Below are positions 22,995 through 30,716 of a stretch of DNA of 38,016 nt, piece after piece. The position numbers and the translations under genes were made by a program. Source of the stretch: VEQN01 sp036405975. Its GTDB lineage: Bacteria > Patescibacteriota > Minisyncoccia > Phycocordibacterales > CAIZLB01. How positions within the stretch are numbered: position 1 is the stretch's first letter; the number at the start of each line of letters is the position of its first letter. The notes beneath the pieces were generated by a model. That model had not been told where the DNA came from and did not search any database. It worked only from the letters and a program-made list of their open reading frames with translations. The stretch lies in the NCBI GenBank assembly GCA_036405975.1, contig DASWWM010000033.1, positions 1 to 38,016 of the forward strand. Reading direction: 5' to 3'.

Positions 22995-24221
22995 TTACTC
23001 GTACCGAAGGGCTTCGATGGGATTGAGGTTGGCCGCGCGGCGAGCGGGGTAATAGCCGAAGACGATTCCGATGCCGGCTGAAACTCCGAATGCGAGAAGC
23101 ACGGAACCAAGCGAGATGGATGTCTGGAGAACGCCGGTCAGGCTGATGGCCCACGATATGAGCCCTCCGAGAATGACTCCGGTCACTCCTCCGACGCATG
23201 TCAGGACTATGGCCTCGATCAGGAACTGCTTGCTGATGTCGGAACGATTGGCACCGATGGCCTTCCTGAGCCCGATTTCCCTTGTTCGCTCGGTGACGGT
23301 CGTGAGCATCATATTCATGATGCCAATTCCGCCCACGACCAGCGAGATGCCGGCCACCGATCCGAGAAGTATGGTGAACGTATTGGTAATGCTCGAAGCT
23401 GTCGCCACGATATCAGCTTGGTTGAGAATGCTGAAGTCTGCGGCTGTCGGATCGCTGATCTTGTGTCGCGCCAGGAGCAAGTTGGTGACCTCTTCCTGCA
23501 AGGCAGTCATCGACTCAGAATCATGCGCCTGGACATTGATGATCGATACGTAATCTTCTCCCGCAAGGAACTTCTGCGCAGTGATGAGCGGAATGAAAAT
23601 CATATCGTCCTGGCTCCCAAATCCAGTGCCCCCTTTCTCTTTTGTCACGCCTATGACAGTGAAGACGCTATTGCTGATTCGGATGGTCTTGCCAATGGCG
23701 TCAGCGCCTTCTCCGAAGAGGTCGTCTCTTGTGGTCGGTCCGAGAACCGCGACGCGCGACATGCTCTTTGCATGCTGCTCCGTTATGAATGACCCTTCTG
23801 CGACTTCGATATTCTTAACTCCGGGATAGTTCTGGTCCACTCCGTTCACGCTCGTATTCGTATTATTTCCCTTGGTCGTGACCTGGTATCTTCCTGAAAG
23901 TTCCGGGGCTACGGCTTTGGCAAGGGTGATTTCGCTTGCGATGGCTTCGGCATCCGCCTGAGTCAGCGTTCTTGATGAGCCTCGGCCTGAACTTACCTGC
24001 GCACCGGGCGAGGCTCTTTGTGCGCCCGGATACACCATGACGAGGTTCGAGCCGATCGACTCGATGCTCGACTGGATCGAGCCTTGTGCTCCTTGTCCGA
24101 TCGAGACCATGGCAATCACCGAGCTGATGCCGATGACGATTCCAAGCATGGTCAGTCCGGAACGAACCTTGTTGGCCGAAAGGGCGGTGTATGTCTCTCC
24201 GAGTATGTCTTTTGTTTTCAT
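22995..24221 (-). CDS. MacB-type ABC transporter permease
   Basis: A 408-residue permease of the MacB/LolC (FtsX-like) type. It has a short cytoplasmic start with the conserved ALSANKVRSGLTMLGIVIGI, TM1 (about 22-45), a large extracytoplasmic MacB_PCD domain (about 50-270) and three C-terminal helices, with RTREIGLRKAIGA between the second and third, the usual coupling helix to the ATPase. It is the third gene of a minus-strand operon: membrane-fusion protein, ATPase, permease. In diderm bacteria MacB exports peptides, toxins or lipoproteins with TolC; no TolC-like gene is here, as expected in a cell without a typical outer membrane. Confidence 0.92.
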   Translation of the reverse strand: MKTKDILGETYTALSANKVRSGLTMLGIVIGISSVIAMVSIGQGAQGSIQSSIESIGSNLVMVYPGAQRASPGAQVSSGRGSSRTLTQADAEAIASEITLAKAVAPELSGRYQVTTKGNNTNTSVNGVDQNYPGVKNIEVAEGSFITEQHAKSMSRVAVLGPTTRDDLFGEGADAIGKTIRISNSVFTVIGVTKEKGGTGFGSQDDMIFIPLITAQKFLAGEDYVSIINVQAHDSESMTALQEEVTNLLLARHKISDPTAADFSILNQADIVATASSITNTFTILLGSVAGISLVVGGIGIMNMMLTTVTERTREIGLRKAIGANRSDISKQFLIEAIVLTCVGGVTGVILGGLISWAISLTGVLQTSISLGSVLLAFGVSAGIGIVFGYYPARRAANLNPIEALRYE

Positions 24222-24266
24222 ATGGGTGTATTTGTGGTTGGAATTGAAAAAGAGAGAAGGGGAGGG

Positions 24267-25067
24267 CTACTCCTTGGCGATAGAGTCAGCATGTTCCTCG
24301 GCACCCGGGTGTGCATGTTGCTTATGATGCACTTTCTCGGCTTTGTTCTCGGTATGCGAATCCAGATGGACGCTTTTTCGTCGCTGGTGGCTTCGAGAGT
24401 CTTCGAGGATAACCCCGTCCTTTATGACGATGATTCGGTCCGCATGTTCCGCAACGTCTCGCTCATGGGTAATGAGGATGATGGTCCTTCCGTATTTTCG
24501 GTTCAGCGACTCGAATGTTCCAAGTACGATCTCGCCGGTTCTCGAGTCGAGGTTTCCGGTCGGCTCATCGGCGAGAATGAGGCTTGGATTGTTCACGAGT
24601 GCGCGGGCGATGGCAACTCGCTGAATCTGTCCTCCTGAAAGCTGGTTTGAAAGATGATGAAAATGATTCTCATCGAATCCGGCCGCGAGGAGTGCCGACT
24701 TTGCCCGTTCCTCTCGTTCGCTTTCATTCACTTCGGCATATATGAGCGGCAGCATCACGTTTCGAAGCGCCGATGTTCGGGGAAGGAGATTGAATGCCTG
24801 GAATACGAAGCCGATCTTGTTCCTCCGTATATGAGCGAGCTCGTCCTGTCCGTAGTCTGATACATTCTTGCCGTCGAGAAGGTATTCGCCCGTTGTTGGG
24901 GTATCGAGCGCTCCGAGGATATGCATGAGGGTGGACTTACCGGAACCCGAGGGTCCCATGATGGCTACGAACTCGCCGTCTTCAATGGTAAAGCTGACGC
25001 CCTTCAATGCCGTGAATGGTTCTGCTCCCGACGTATATGTCTTTGTTATATTTTTCGCTTCGATCAT
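24267..25067 (-). CDS. MacB/LolD-type ABC transporter ATPase with a His-rich tail
   Basis: A 266-residue ATPase of the MacB/LolD group: Walker A GPSGSGKST (38-46), Q-loop FQAFNLLPRTSALRNVMLPL, signature LSGGQIQR (143-150), Walker B LILADEPTGNLDSRTG and ITHERDVAEHADR. The core ends near residue 228. The last 40 residues are a hydrophilic tail with 8 His, for example KVHHKQHAHPG, absent from typical family members. It lies between the fusion protein (10 bases upstream) and the permease (45 bases downstream). The frame is open to 25226 but that part overlaps the previous gene; Met 25067 is the family start. Confidence 0.93.
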   Translation of the reverse strand: MIEAKNITKTYTSGAEPFTALKGVSFTIEDGEFVAIMGPSGSGKSTLMHILGALDTPTTGEYLLDGKNVSDYGQDELAHIRRNKIGFVFQAFNLLPRTSALRNVMLPLIYAEVNESEREERAKSALLAAGFDENHFHHLSNQLSGGQIQRVAIARALVNNPSLILADEPTGNLDSRTGEIVLGTFESLNRKYGRTIILITHERDVAEHADRIIVIKDGVILEDSRSHQRRKSVHLDSHTENKAEKVHHKQHAHPGAEEHADSIAKE

Positions 25068-25077
25068 CGGTCGGGGA

Positions 25078-26949
25078 TTATCGGTTTGTTCTGAATGATC
25101 CTCCGCCTGCAGGCATTGCTCCTCCCGTTGCCCGTACTGCATTGCCGCCTCCTGCGCGGGCTCCTGAACCGAAGAGCCCGCCTGAGCTCTGCGCCGTCGC
25201 AGTCGTCGAATTTCCTGAGTCAGCAATCGTTCTCGTCACCACGAATTCTCCGACCTCGAGTCCGCTTGTGATTTCTGTGTATGTATCGCTTGAGTCGCCG
25301 ATCGTGACCATCCGCTCGACTGGGGGATTCTCAAGGGCGATGCCGTTCGCATTCATGACCATCATGCCGGCGGCTGCTCCGGTGCCCATCGCTTCGCCCG
25401 ATGCGCCCCCTTCGAACCTCGCACGCCGATCTTCGTTGCCCATTTGCGCGATTTCTACATACTTCTGATTCCCTCGGGTCTTGACTGCCGCAACGGGAAC
25501 GAGAAGGACGTCAGCCTTGCTCTTCGTGGTGATTGTCGCCGTGACGCTCATGCCGGGCTTGATCCGTTCGTCCTCTGTATCGAATGCGATCTGCGTCGTA
25601 TAGCTGACGACGCCTTGGCTCACTGTTCCGACAAGGTCAATGCTTGCGACCGTTCCTGTCGCCGTCACGTCTTCGACTGCGTCAAATGAGAGCTCGACAG
25701 GCTGCCCAACCACTACGTTGGCGGCATCGATCTCGTTCAGCGTGACTTCCGCGATTTTCTGCTTGGTGATGAATGTTCCGATGCCATTGCTCGCCGAATC
25801 TCCGACCTTGGCCGTGAGGGAAGCGAGCACTCCGTCAAACGGAGCCCTTACGAAATAGTCCCCATACTCGAGCTCCCGCTGCCGGACGCTCAGCTGCTGA
25901 GACCGGACATCGAGCGGATCCGCGCCTTCCTGAAGGTCAATGAGCGCCTCTTTCTTCTGGTTGATATTCCGACCGGCGGTCGTGACGGTGTTCTTTGCAT
26001 TCTCGATGCTGGTCTTTGCCGAAATGAGAGCATTGAGATTCGAATTGTTCTTCGAAATCCAGCCATTGATCTCGTTCAGGGCAGCGGATGCATTTGTCGC
26101 GGACTGTCCCGTGACGCGAGCCTTTATGTAGTCGGCAGCGATGGCCGCATTCTTGAGGGATTCGCTCAGCGTCGATGCCATTGAATGCGCCTCGGTCAGG
26201 AGGCTGTCAGTTGTTGCGGTCGCATTGCTTCTTGCGCTTTCCTTGTATGCCGACTGGACTGACTTGTAGTCGTTTGATGCAAGGTCGAACTGGACTCCTG
26301 CGGTATTTCGGTATGACTGGGCGCTCGCCGCCATGAGGGCAGGGCTCGCATCGTTAAGGAAGCCGTCTCTCGAGTAGAGCATATTGCTCATGCCGGAAAT
26401 GATGGCAGGAAGATCGATGAAGCTGCTCGAGACGGCCGTCAGCGCATCCTGATATGCCTTCGCAAGATTCACTTCCGCTTCAGCCTTCGCCTGAACCGCA
26501 TCGTCGATGGCGTATTGTGCCTGGTTTATGTCAGTGGCATCCGCAGGCTTTGTCGTCTTCTGGAGAGAGAGCCTGGCTGTCTCAAGAGAGATGGCGATAT
26601 TTTTCGTATCGAGCTGGGCAATGACATCCCCAGCCTTCAGCTCCAGTCCGGCCTTTGCATTGATCCGGATGATGTCGGCACTTGCTTTCGCTTTGAGCTC
26701 GATCTGGTTGGAGGCGGAAACCTGTCCCGTTCCGATGATCGTGTTTTTGAGCTCACCTCGGGCAACTCGGGCGAGGGCATAGCGCGTTTCTCCGCTGCCG
26801 CCGAACATCGCTTGTGCGAGCTGGTATCCTCCAAAGACAAGGGCCACAAGCGCGATGGCGCTTATGACCTTATGCTTCTTTGCGAAAGGGAGGATCCTAC
26901 CGGTAATGACTGATTTGCTCTGCGAATACGCTCTTTTAATGTAATTCAT
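25078..26949 (-). CDS. HlyD/MacA-type membrane-fusion protein
   Basis: A 623-residue periplasmic adaptor-type protein. One N-terminal helix (about 28-48) anchors it. Next come the barrel-sandwich (lipoyl) half QIELKAKASADIIRINAKAG, a long helical hairpin of about 230 residues (130-360), the second lipoyl half DYFVRAPFDGVLASLTAKVG, and a beta-barrel with PGMSVTATITT. The last 130 residues hold a Gly/Ala/Met-rich low-complexity insertion (about 530-550) and a Gly/Ser/Thr-rich tail. The hairpin is longer than in MacA (about 370 residues in total). It is the first gene of the export operon. The substrate is unknown. Confidence 0.9.
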   Translation of the reverse strand: MNYIKRAYSQSKSVITGRILPFAKKHKVISAIALVALVFGGYQLAQAMFGGSGETRYALARVARGELKNTIIGTGQVSASNQIELKAKASADIIRINAKAGLELKAGDVIAQLDTKNIAISLETARLSLQKTTKPADATDINQAQYAIDDAVQAKAEAEVNLAKAYQDALTAVSSSFIDLPAIISGMSNMLYSRDGFLNDASPALMAASAQSYRNTAGVQFDLASNDYKSVQSAYKESARSNATATTDSLLTEAHSMASTLSESLKNAAIAADYIKARVTGQSATNASAALNEINGWISKNNSNLNALISAKTSIENAKNTVTTAGRNINQKKEALIDLQEGADPLDVRSQQLSVRQRELEYGDYFVRAPFDGVLASLTAKVGDSASNGIGTFITKQKIAEVTLNEIDAANVVVGQPVELSFDAVEDVTATGTVASIDLVGTVSQGVVSYTTQIAFDTEDERIKPGMSVTATITTKSKADVLLVPVAAVKTRGNQKYVEIAQMGNEDRRARFEGGASGEAMGTGAAAGMMVMNANGIALENPPVERMVTIGDSSDTYTEITSGLEVGEFVVTRTIADSGNSTTATAQSSGGLFGSGARAGGGNAVRATGGAMPAGGGSFRTNR

Positions 26950-27054
26950 GTGGGTGCGGCCGCCGGCCTGAATATTTGGTTTTATATGGGTATGGGAAAA
27001 GTATAGAACAGGTCAATGGTGAAATCATGAAGAAAATGCGAAGCGTGCCTATGA

Positions 27055-27083
27055 TTGACTTTTTAACTAAAATATGGTAATAT
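27055..27083 (+). promoter_or_regulatory. Promoter of the 27192-27524 gene
   Basis: TTGACT (27055-27060), a 17-base spacer, and TAATAT (27078-27083). The leader is about 100 bases and contains a 12-codon frame (27101-27139) followed by an AAGGAGG sequence, which could be a leader peptide or chance. Confidence 0.65.
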
Positions 27084-27191
27084 ACAGCCACTTGTTCGTT
27101 ATGGATAAGTCGTTCCCTGCACCGAAAGGTGGGGAATAAGGAGGCTAAGGATTTCCTCGTCCAAATCCATGCACATTAGAAAGGTGCCGTT

Positions 27192-27524
27192 ATGGCTATC
27201 AAACTAGAAAAAGAAGACAAGTTCAATCTGAAAGACGGTCCGGGGCTGCATGCTCTGCTCAACTCGCTCAGTCGCCCTCCGCGTTTGCCGCACAACGTGG
27301 CAAATTCGGACGAAGCTACTGCTGTCCAGTTCAGCTATGAAATCGGACGCACGACGCGCACGTTCTTCGCCGCCATCTATTCGATGGAACGCGAAGACGG
27401 TTCCGGAGAGCGATGGAATATCACCGGCAGGGTCGTATTCGACTGCGATTTTCCTTTCCGGAAGTTCTGTGGTTATTACGACCATGCGAAACGCAAAGGG
27501 ATCATGACAATCATCAAGGACTGA
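27192..27524 (+). CDS. Unrecognised 110-residue protein
   Basis: A small soluble protein with an AAGGTG ribosome-binding site 6 bases before the ATG. It starts with a charged part (KLEKEDKFNLKDG), then has beta-like stretches (AVQFSYEIG, TRTFFAAIYS, WNITGRVVFDC) and a basic C-terminus (KRKGIMTIIKD). It has its own good promoter and terminator, so it is an independent gene. I recognise no family. It is the last gene before tRNA-Gln. Confidence 0.6.
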   Translation: MAIKLEKEDKFNLKDGPGLHALLNSLSRPPRLPHNVANSDEATAVQFSYEIGRTTRTFFAAIYSMEREDGSGERWNITGRVVFDCDFPFRKFCGYYDHAKRKGIMTIIKD

Positions 27525-27541
27525 CTCACTGTGTTCTTCCG

Positions 27542-27572
27542 CCGCATCCAGGTAACTCTGGATGCGGTTTTT
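27542..27572 (+). terminator. Intrinsic terminator
   Basis: A perfect 10-bp stem (CCGCATCCAG and complement) with loop GTAACT, followed by TTTTTCTTT. Confidence 0.9.
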
Positions 27573-27808
27573 CTTTCCTCGGCGTGGGTTTTCCGCATTG
27601 GCACGGCTCTCTTTCTCAGGCTCGGTCAGCCCTTTCTTTCTGGACAGGAGCAGGCAAAAGGACAGCTTGATTTTCAGGCCTTTTTAGGGCAATATATGAC
27701 GTACATATTTGGAGGGCAGGAAGCAAAGCCGTTTGGGCGCTTCCTCGCAAGGCAGGACCGGAAGGCCGGGTCTGCGACCAGCTGCGGCCCGTCCCATGTA
27801 TGGAATAC
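27573..27808 (+). other. Non-coding stretch in front of tRNA-Gln
   Basis: No gene is supported here; the open frame from 27531 runs through the terminator and the tRNA and is a shadow. A possible tRNA promoter is TTGATT (27667-27672), a 17-base spacer and CAATAT (27690-27695), but it is weak and lies about 110 bases before the tRNA. Confidence 0.3.
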
Positions 27809-27879
27809 TGCCCGATCGTCTAATGGTAGGACATCCGGTTCTGGTCCGGCTAATCGAGGTTCGAGTCCTTGTCGGGCAG
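27809..27879 (+). tRNA. tRNA-Gln (anticodon CUG)
   Basis: A 71-base cloverleaf: acceptor TGCCCGA/TCGGGCA with the U1-A72 pair and G discriminator typical of tRNA-Gln, D stem GTCT/GGAC, anticodon loop TTCTGGT (anticodon CTG) on a stem with one mismatch at its base (27-43), variable loop TAAT, and T stem CGAGG/CCTTG. CCA is not encoded. Its last bases are repeated at 28059-28077. Confidence 0.92.
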
Positions 27880-27880
27880 C
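27862..27880 (+). repeat. Left copy of a 19-bp direct repeat in the tRNA-Gln 3' end (att-like)
   Basis: CGAGTCCTTGTCGGGCAGC runs from the T loop of tRNA-Gln to one base past the discriminator. An identical copy is at 28059-28077. This is the position where tyrosine integrases of islands and phages recombine. Confidence 0.7.
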
Positions 27881-27884
27881 TAGC

Positions 27885-27930
27885 AAAAGAAAAGACGCAT
27901 AAAGCGAAAGCGATGTGCGTCTTTTCTTTT
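27885..27930. terminator. Bidirectional terminator behind tRNA-Gln
   Basis: A 15-bp stem (AAAAGAAAAGACGCA with TGCGTCTTTTCTTTT) with T-rich ends on both strands. It ends the tRNA transcript. Confidence 0.8.
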
Positions 27931-27956
27931 GTCTCGTCGCGACACAGGATGAGAAA

Positions 27957-28048
27957 GCCGGAGCGAAGCGGCTATATGAGCCGCTGGATTTGTGCGGCGA
28001 ATTGCCGCGAGTGAGGCGGGGTCGAAGGGAAAACTGCGGAGCAGTTTT
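27957..28048 (+). other. Block of three consecutive hairpins between the tRNA-tail repeats
   Basis: Stems AGCGGC/GCCGCT (27967-27985), GCGGC/GCCGC (27994-28008) and AAAACTGC/GCAGTTTT (28030-28048) follow each other, then the second tRNA-tail copy. It may be a structured RNA, or the folded recombination end of an integrated element. No promoter was identified. Confidence 0.35.
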
Positions 28049-28058
28049 AACCTGCGAC

Positions 28059-28077
28059 CGAGTCCTTGTCGGGCAGC
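28059..28077 (+). repeat. Right copy of the tRNA-Gln tail repeat (att-like)
   Basis: Identical to 27862-27880 over 19 bases, with the flanks differing on both sides. It is 197 bp downstream and is not part of a complete tRNA, so it looks like a displaced original tRNA end. Confidence 0.7.
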
Positions 28078-28162
28078 AAATAAGAGCGAGGTTATTGCGC
28101 TTGAGATGCGTGGCTCAGCGAAATCATCGGCAATAGTCTGTGCAACGCGCAGCAATGATTCT

Positions 28163-29167
28163 ATGAAGTTCAAACAGCGAACACTCAATCAATTGGCGGA
28201 TATGGTCTGCGGTAATTCAGAAGATCCTTCAAAGTCACGTTTCAAATATCGGAGTAGTAGTCGACTGACCGAATTCTTCCAAGACTGTGATACGGATTAT
28301 GTGCATGATGGCTCGACGCGTGCTGTCTGGGTAGCGTCAGTTCTGGAAGAAATCCTGACAGCTCCATCAGATGGTCCAAACATCCCCCCGACAATCTTCC
28401 AAGCAGTTGTCCGCAACCTTATGGATCCAGCAGATGCAACTAACGAAAGTGCTGATCGAACCGAGGCCCTTGCGACCCTGAATGTTGCACTTGGCCGAGA
28501 AGGGTTTGAGGCCTTTTACGGAGAAGGAGGCATATGTTATGTGCGTCATCTGAAAACAAATGTAGTCGCAACGGCATCAAATCCTCACCGTCCACTCTCA
28601 TCAAGCGAGCGAGAAAAGCGTGAGGTCTTGGCCCATTATCTCCAAATCGCTTCCGAAGACGAGCTAATTGAGCAAGTGCTTCTTCCATTATTCCGGCAGC
28701 TCGGATTCCGTCGTGTTACGGCAGCTGGACACAAGGACAAGGTGCTAGAGTATGGTAAAGACGTATGGATGAAGTTCACACTCCCAACCATGCACGTACT
28801 CTATTTCGCTATTCAGGCAAAAAAAGATAAGCTGGATGCAGCAGGGATGACAAAGAATGTAAATGTGGCTGAGGTGCTCGCGCAGATTCGCATGATGCTC
28901 GGACACATGGTTTTTGATCCTGAAATCAACAAGCGAGCCTTGGTGGATCATGCCATTATCGTCTCTGGTGGGGAAATCACTAAGCAAGCACGTAATTGGC
29001 TAGGGGAACAACTGGATGCGTCAAGCCGTAGCCAGATTCTTTTCATGGAACGTGATGATATTCTCGATCTCTATGTCGTCAACAATGTTCCGCTACCTGA
29101 AGTTCTTGTGCCTAGACCAATGTCTGATTTTCCCAAAGAAATATCGGTTGATGATATACCTTTTTAG
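28163..29167 (+). CDS. Probable PD-(D/E)xK (Mrr-like) nuclease, possible defence protein
   Basis: A 334-residue soluble protein. The N-terminal half (1-140) has LTEFFQDCDTDY, then STRAVWVASVLEEIL, which reads like the helical N-terminal domains of AbiJ-type and related abortive-infection proteins (from memory, not searched). The C-terminal half has LFRQLGFRRVTAAG, then EYGKD (196-200), a hydrophobic strand and IQAK (217-220): the GxD...QxK pattern of the restriction-endonuclease fold as in Mrr. It is the first gene behind the duplicated tRNA-Gln tail, a typical cargo position. Codon use differs from the core genes: Arg is CGT/CGC/CGA mixed. The frame is open back to 27992, but that part crosses the repeat; Met 28163 is preferred. 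Confidence 0.6.
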   Translation: MKFKQRTLNQLADMVCGNSEDPSKSRFKYRSSSRLTEFFQDCDTDYVHDGSTRAVWVASVLEEILTAPSDGPNIPPTIFQAVVRNLMDPADATNESADRTEALATLNVALGREGFEAFYGEGGICYVRHLKTNVVATASNPHRPLSSSEREKREVLAHYLQIASEDELIEQVLLPLFRQLGFRRVTAAGHKDKVLEYGKDVWMKFTLPTMHVLYFAIQAKKDKLDAAGMTKNVNVAEVLAQIRMMLGHMVFDPEINKRALVDHAIIVSGGEITKQARNWLGEQLDASSRSQILFMERDDILDLYVVNNVPLPEVLVPRPMSDFPKEISVDDIPF

Positions 29168-29193
29168 CCCTACCTCCTTGATGCGGGTATACG

Positions 29194-29313
29194 GTGGAAA
29201 TTTACTGGTCGGGTGTCGAACAAGGCGCGCCGTCCGGTGTGGGTTTTACATCAACCGAGGCTTACAAACTCGCCAGATCCTTGAAAGATAATTTACTTTT
29301 AATTCATAATTAA
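29194..29313 (+). CDS. Possible 39-residue protein or gene remnant
   Basis: A GTG-initiated frame (VEIYWSGVEQGAPSGVGFTS...) that reads like real protein: it has a Trp, balanced composition and a helical end (TEAYKLARSLKDN). There is no ribosome-binding site, and an in-frame TGA lies 15 bases before the GTG, so it cannot start much earlier. It may be a small gene or the tail of a lost one. Low confidence. Confidence 0.25.
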   Translation: MEIYWSGVEQGAPSGVGFTSTEAYKLARSLKDNLLLIHN

Positions 29314-29381
29314 TTGAATGGCTTTTTGCTACGATGCATCAGTCTTAAGACTTAAAAATCTGACCAGTTAATTAATTCCAA

Positions 29382-29675
29382 GTGAAAGAACTGATTTGCG
29401 AAGCAATAAATAATCGAAATTTTGTTGAATTTTACTATGAGAGTCACTACAGGTTCGTCGAGCCTTATACTCTCGGCGTGAGCCGTAAGGGAAAATGGAC
29501 CTTGTCGGCATTCCAGATAGAAGGAGAGTCTTCTTCTCGGTCCGTTCCTTGCTGGGGTCTGTTTGATTTAGATAAAATTCATGATTTGCAAATTTCAAAT
29601 CGAAAATTTCTTGGCAATCGGGAAGGGTACCGGGTCGGCGATTCCAGAATGGTCAGCATTTGCTGCGAACTTTAA
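29382..29675 (+). CDS. Short WYL-domain-like protein
   Basis: A 97-residue protein starting at GTG. The pattern I.EAINNRNFVEFYY..HYRFVEPYTLGV, then GKWTLSAFQIEG, DLDKIHDLQI and the closing FLGNREGYRVGDSRMVSI matches the short WYL-like ligand-sensing fold found in regulators of defence systems, here without a DNA-binding domain. This reading is by eye. The next frame begins 95 bases before its end, so the two overlap strongly. No ribosome-binding site is visible. Confidence 0.5.
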   Translation: MKELICEAINNRNFVEFYYESHYRFVEPYTLGVSRKGKWTLSAFQIEGESSSRSVPCWGLFDLDKIHDLQISNRKFLGNREGYRVGDSRMVSICCEL

Positions 29676-30171
29676 GCTTGGTCTCGATTTCTTAAATAAG
29701 AACGAAGGGGCGATACAGGGAATATCGACTGTGGTTTTGATCGGTGTCACTATCTACAGCGTGATGCAGGCGAAAAGAACGGTGGACGAAATGGAAGAGG
29801 CGAGAAGGTACGAATTTTTGCCAATACTTGAATTGGAAGTGACGCCTTTGGGTTCCGATAGAATAAGGATTACCGTCACTAATATAGGAAAGGGGCTGGC
29901 AAGGGAAGTATGGATGCATTTGCCTATAGGAATCGATAAGGTCAGACTAAAGAATGCGGGGTCTCGCGGCACTCAGGAGATAATTATCCATCTTGACTCA
30001 TCAAGGCTTCTTGGTATGGGCGAGGAGAAGAGAAGGATCAGGGTCGAATACATGGACGTTTTCAGCAGGAGGATAGTTTCAGAGGCTCTTTTCATTGCGA
30101 AAACAGCCTGCGGCGATCTGCAGACAGGTCAAGCGGAGATTGATACTTGGAATTTAATTTTGCCTAAGTAA
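29581..30171 (+). CDS. Single-pass membrane protein with a C-terminal beta domain
   Basis: A 196-residue frame. A hydrophobic helix (about residues 46-62, GISTVVLIGVTIYSVM) is followed by a short charged helix (AKRTVDEMEEARRYE) and a beta-rich domain (LELEVTPLGSDRIRITVTNI, then REVWMHLP), a plan common in bacterial membrane proteins where the domain lies in the cytoplasm. No enzymatic motif. The ATG at 29581 makes it overlap the WYL-like gene by 95 bases in another frame; the only later in-frame starts are GTG or TTG codons near the helix, so the true N-terminus is unsure. Confidence 0.5.
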   Translation: MICKFQIENFLAIGKGTGSAIPEWSAFAANFKLGLDFLNKNEGAIQGISTVVLIGVTIYSVMQAKRTVDEMEEARRYEFLPILELEVTPLGSDRIRITVTNIGKGLAREVWMHLPIGIDKVRLKNAGSRGTQEIIIHLDSSRLLGMGEEKRRIRVEYMDVFSRRIVSEALFIAKTACGDLQTGQAEIDTWNLILPK

Positions 30172-30224
30172 GCCTCAGGCTTGATTAAGTACGCGTCTGA
30201 TTAAATTATTTCAGAAAAAAAAGA

Positions 30225-30230
30225 TATAAT
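30225..30230 (+). promoter_or_regulatory. -10 box (TATAAT) of the 30257-30700 gene
   Basis: A perfect TATAAT 26 bases before the ATG. An A-rich run lies directly upstream; no clear -35 box. Confidence 0.45.
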
Positions 30231-30256
30231 GAAGGAAAGTCTGCCGGTGAAATACT

Positions 30257-30700
30257 ATGGAAAATAATAATGAGAAAACACCAGGAACCAACCTTGTTCA
30301 ATTATTCATCGTCTTCTTTCTGGTCGGAGTGTTGGCAATGTTTCTCTTTGTCTCCACTGGGCACATCAAGCCGGATGTCTTGGCAAAAAAAGGAAAAGAA
30401 TTCGTATATAAACTTACCCCGAAAGGAAAAGCTGATTACGAAAGAAGGGAAGAGATGGTAGAAATCGTCTGCCGTGAAAAGACTCGCCATACAAAGGAAT
30501 CTTACGAGCTCTGTATCAGTTACGGGGTTGCTAATCCGAATGAGGTTTACAAAGCTTTGGCAGGGAGCGATAAACGTAAATGGACTGACTTGAGCGTCCA
30601 AGAACAGAAGGATTTTACTGATGACCTCAGGGCCGTGATCAGGTTCGGTAGGACCTTGCAGCAATTCTCGGACGGGATGCAGAAGTTGCAAATTAAGTAA
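30257..30700 (+). CDS. Small single-pass membrane protein
   Basis: A 147-residue protein with one hydrophobic helix near its start (about 14-33) and a charged helical domain on the C-terminal side, with two Cys (in EIVCREK and YELCISY) and an acidic/basic mix. It has its own -10 box. It lies between the WYL/membrane pair and the nucleotidyltransferase cluster. The family is not recognised. Confidence 0.55.
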   Translation: MENNNEKTPGTNLVQLFIVFFLVGVLAMFLFVSTGHIKPDVLAKKGKEFVYKLTPKGKADYERREEMVEIVCREKTRHTKESYELCISYGVANPNEVYKALAGSDKRKWTDLSVQEQKDFTDDLRAVIRFGRTLQQFSDGMQKLQIK

Positions 30701-30716
30701 TCTGGATTTCTTCGAT

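Noticed and set aside
22755..23081. Open frame of 108 codons over the small peptide unit
   Set aside because: It would start two bases after the -10 box and pass through the terminator at 22870-22904 and into the antisense of the permease gene.
27101..27139. 12-codon leader peptide before the 27192 gene
   Set aside because: There is no ribosome-binding site and no run of regulatory codons; it is kept only as a remark in the promoter entry.
27531..27902. Open frame of 123 codons across the tRNA-Gln region
   Set aside because: It runs through an intrinsic terminator and the whole tRNA gene, and its composition is not protein-like.
27992..28162. N-terminal extension of the nuclease-like gene
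   Set aside because: These codons cross the hairpin block and the tRNA-tail repeat; the protein-like part begins at 28163.
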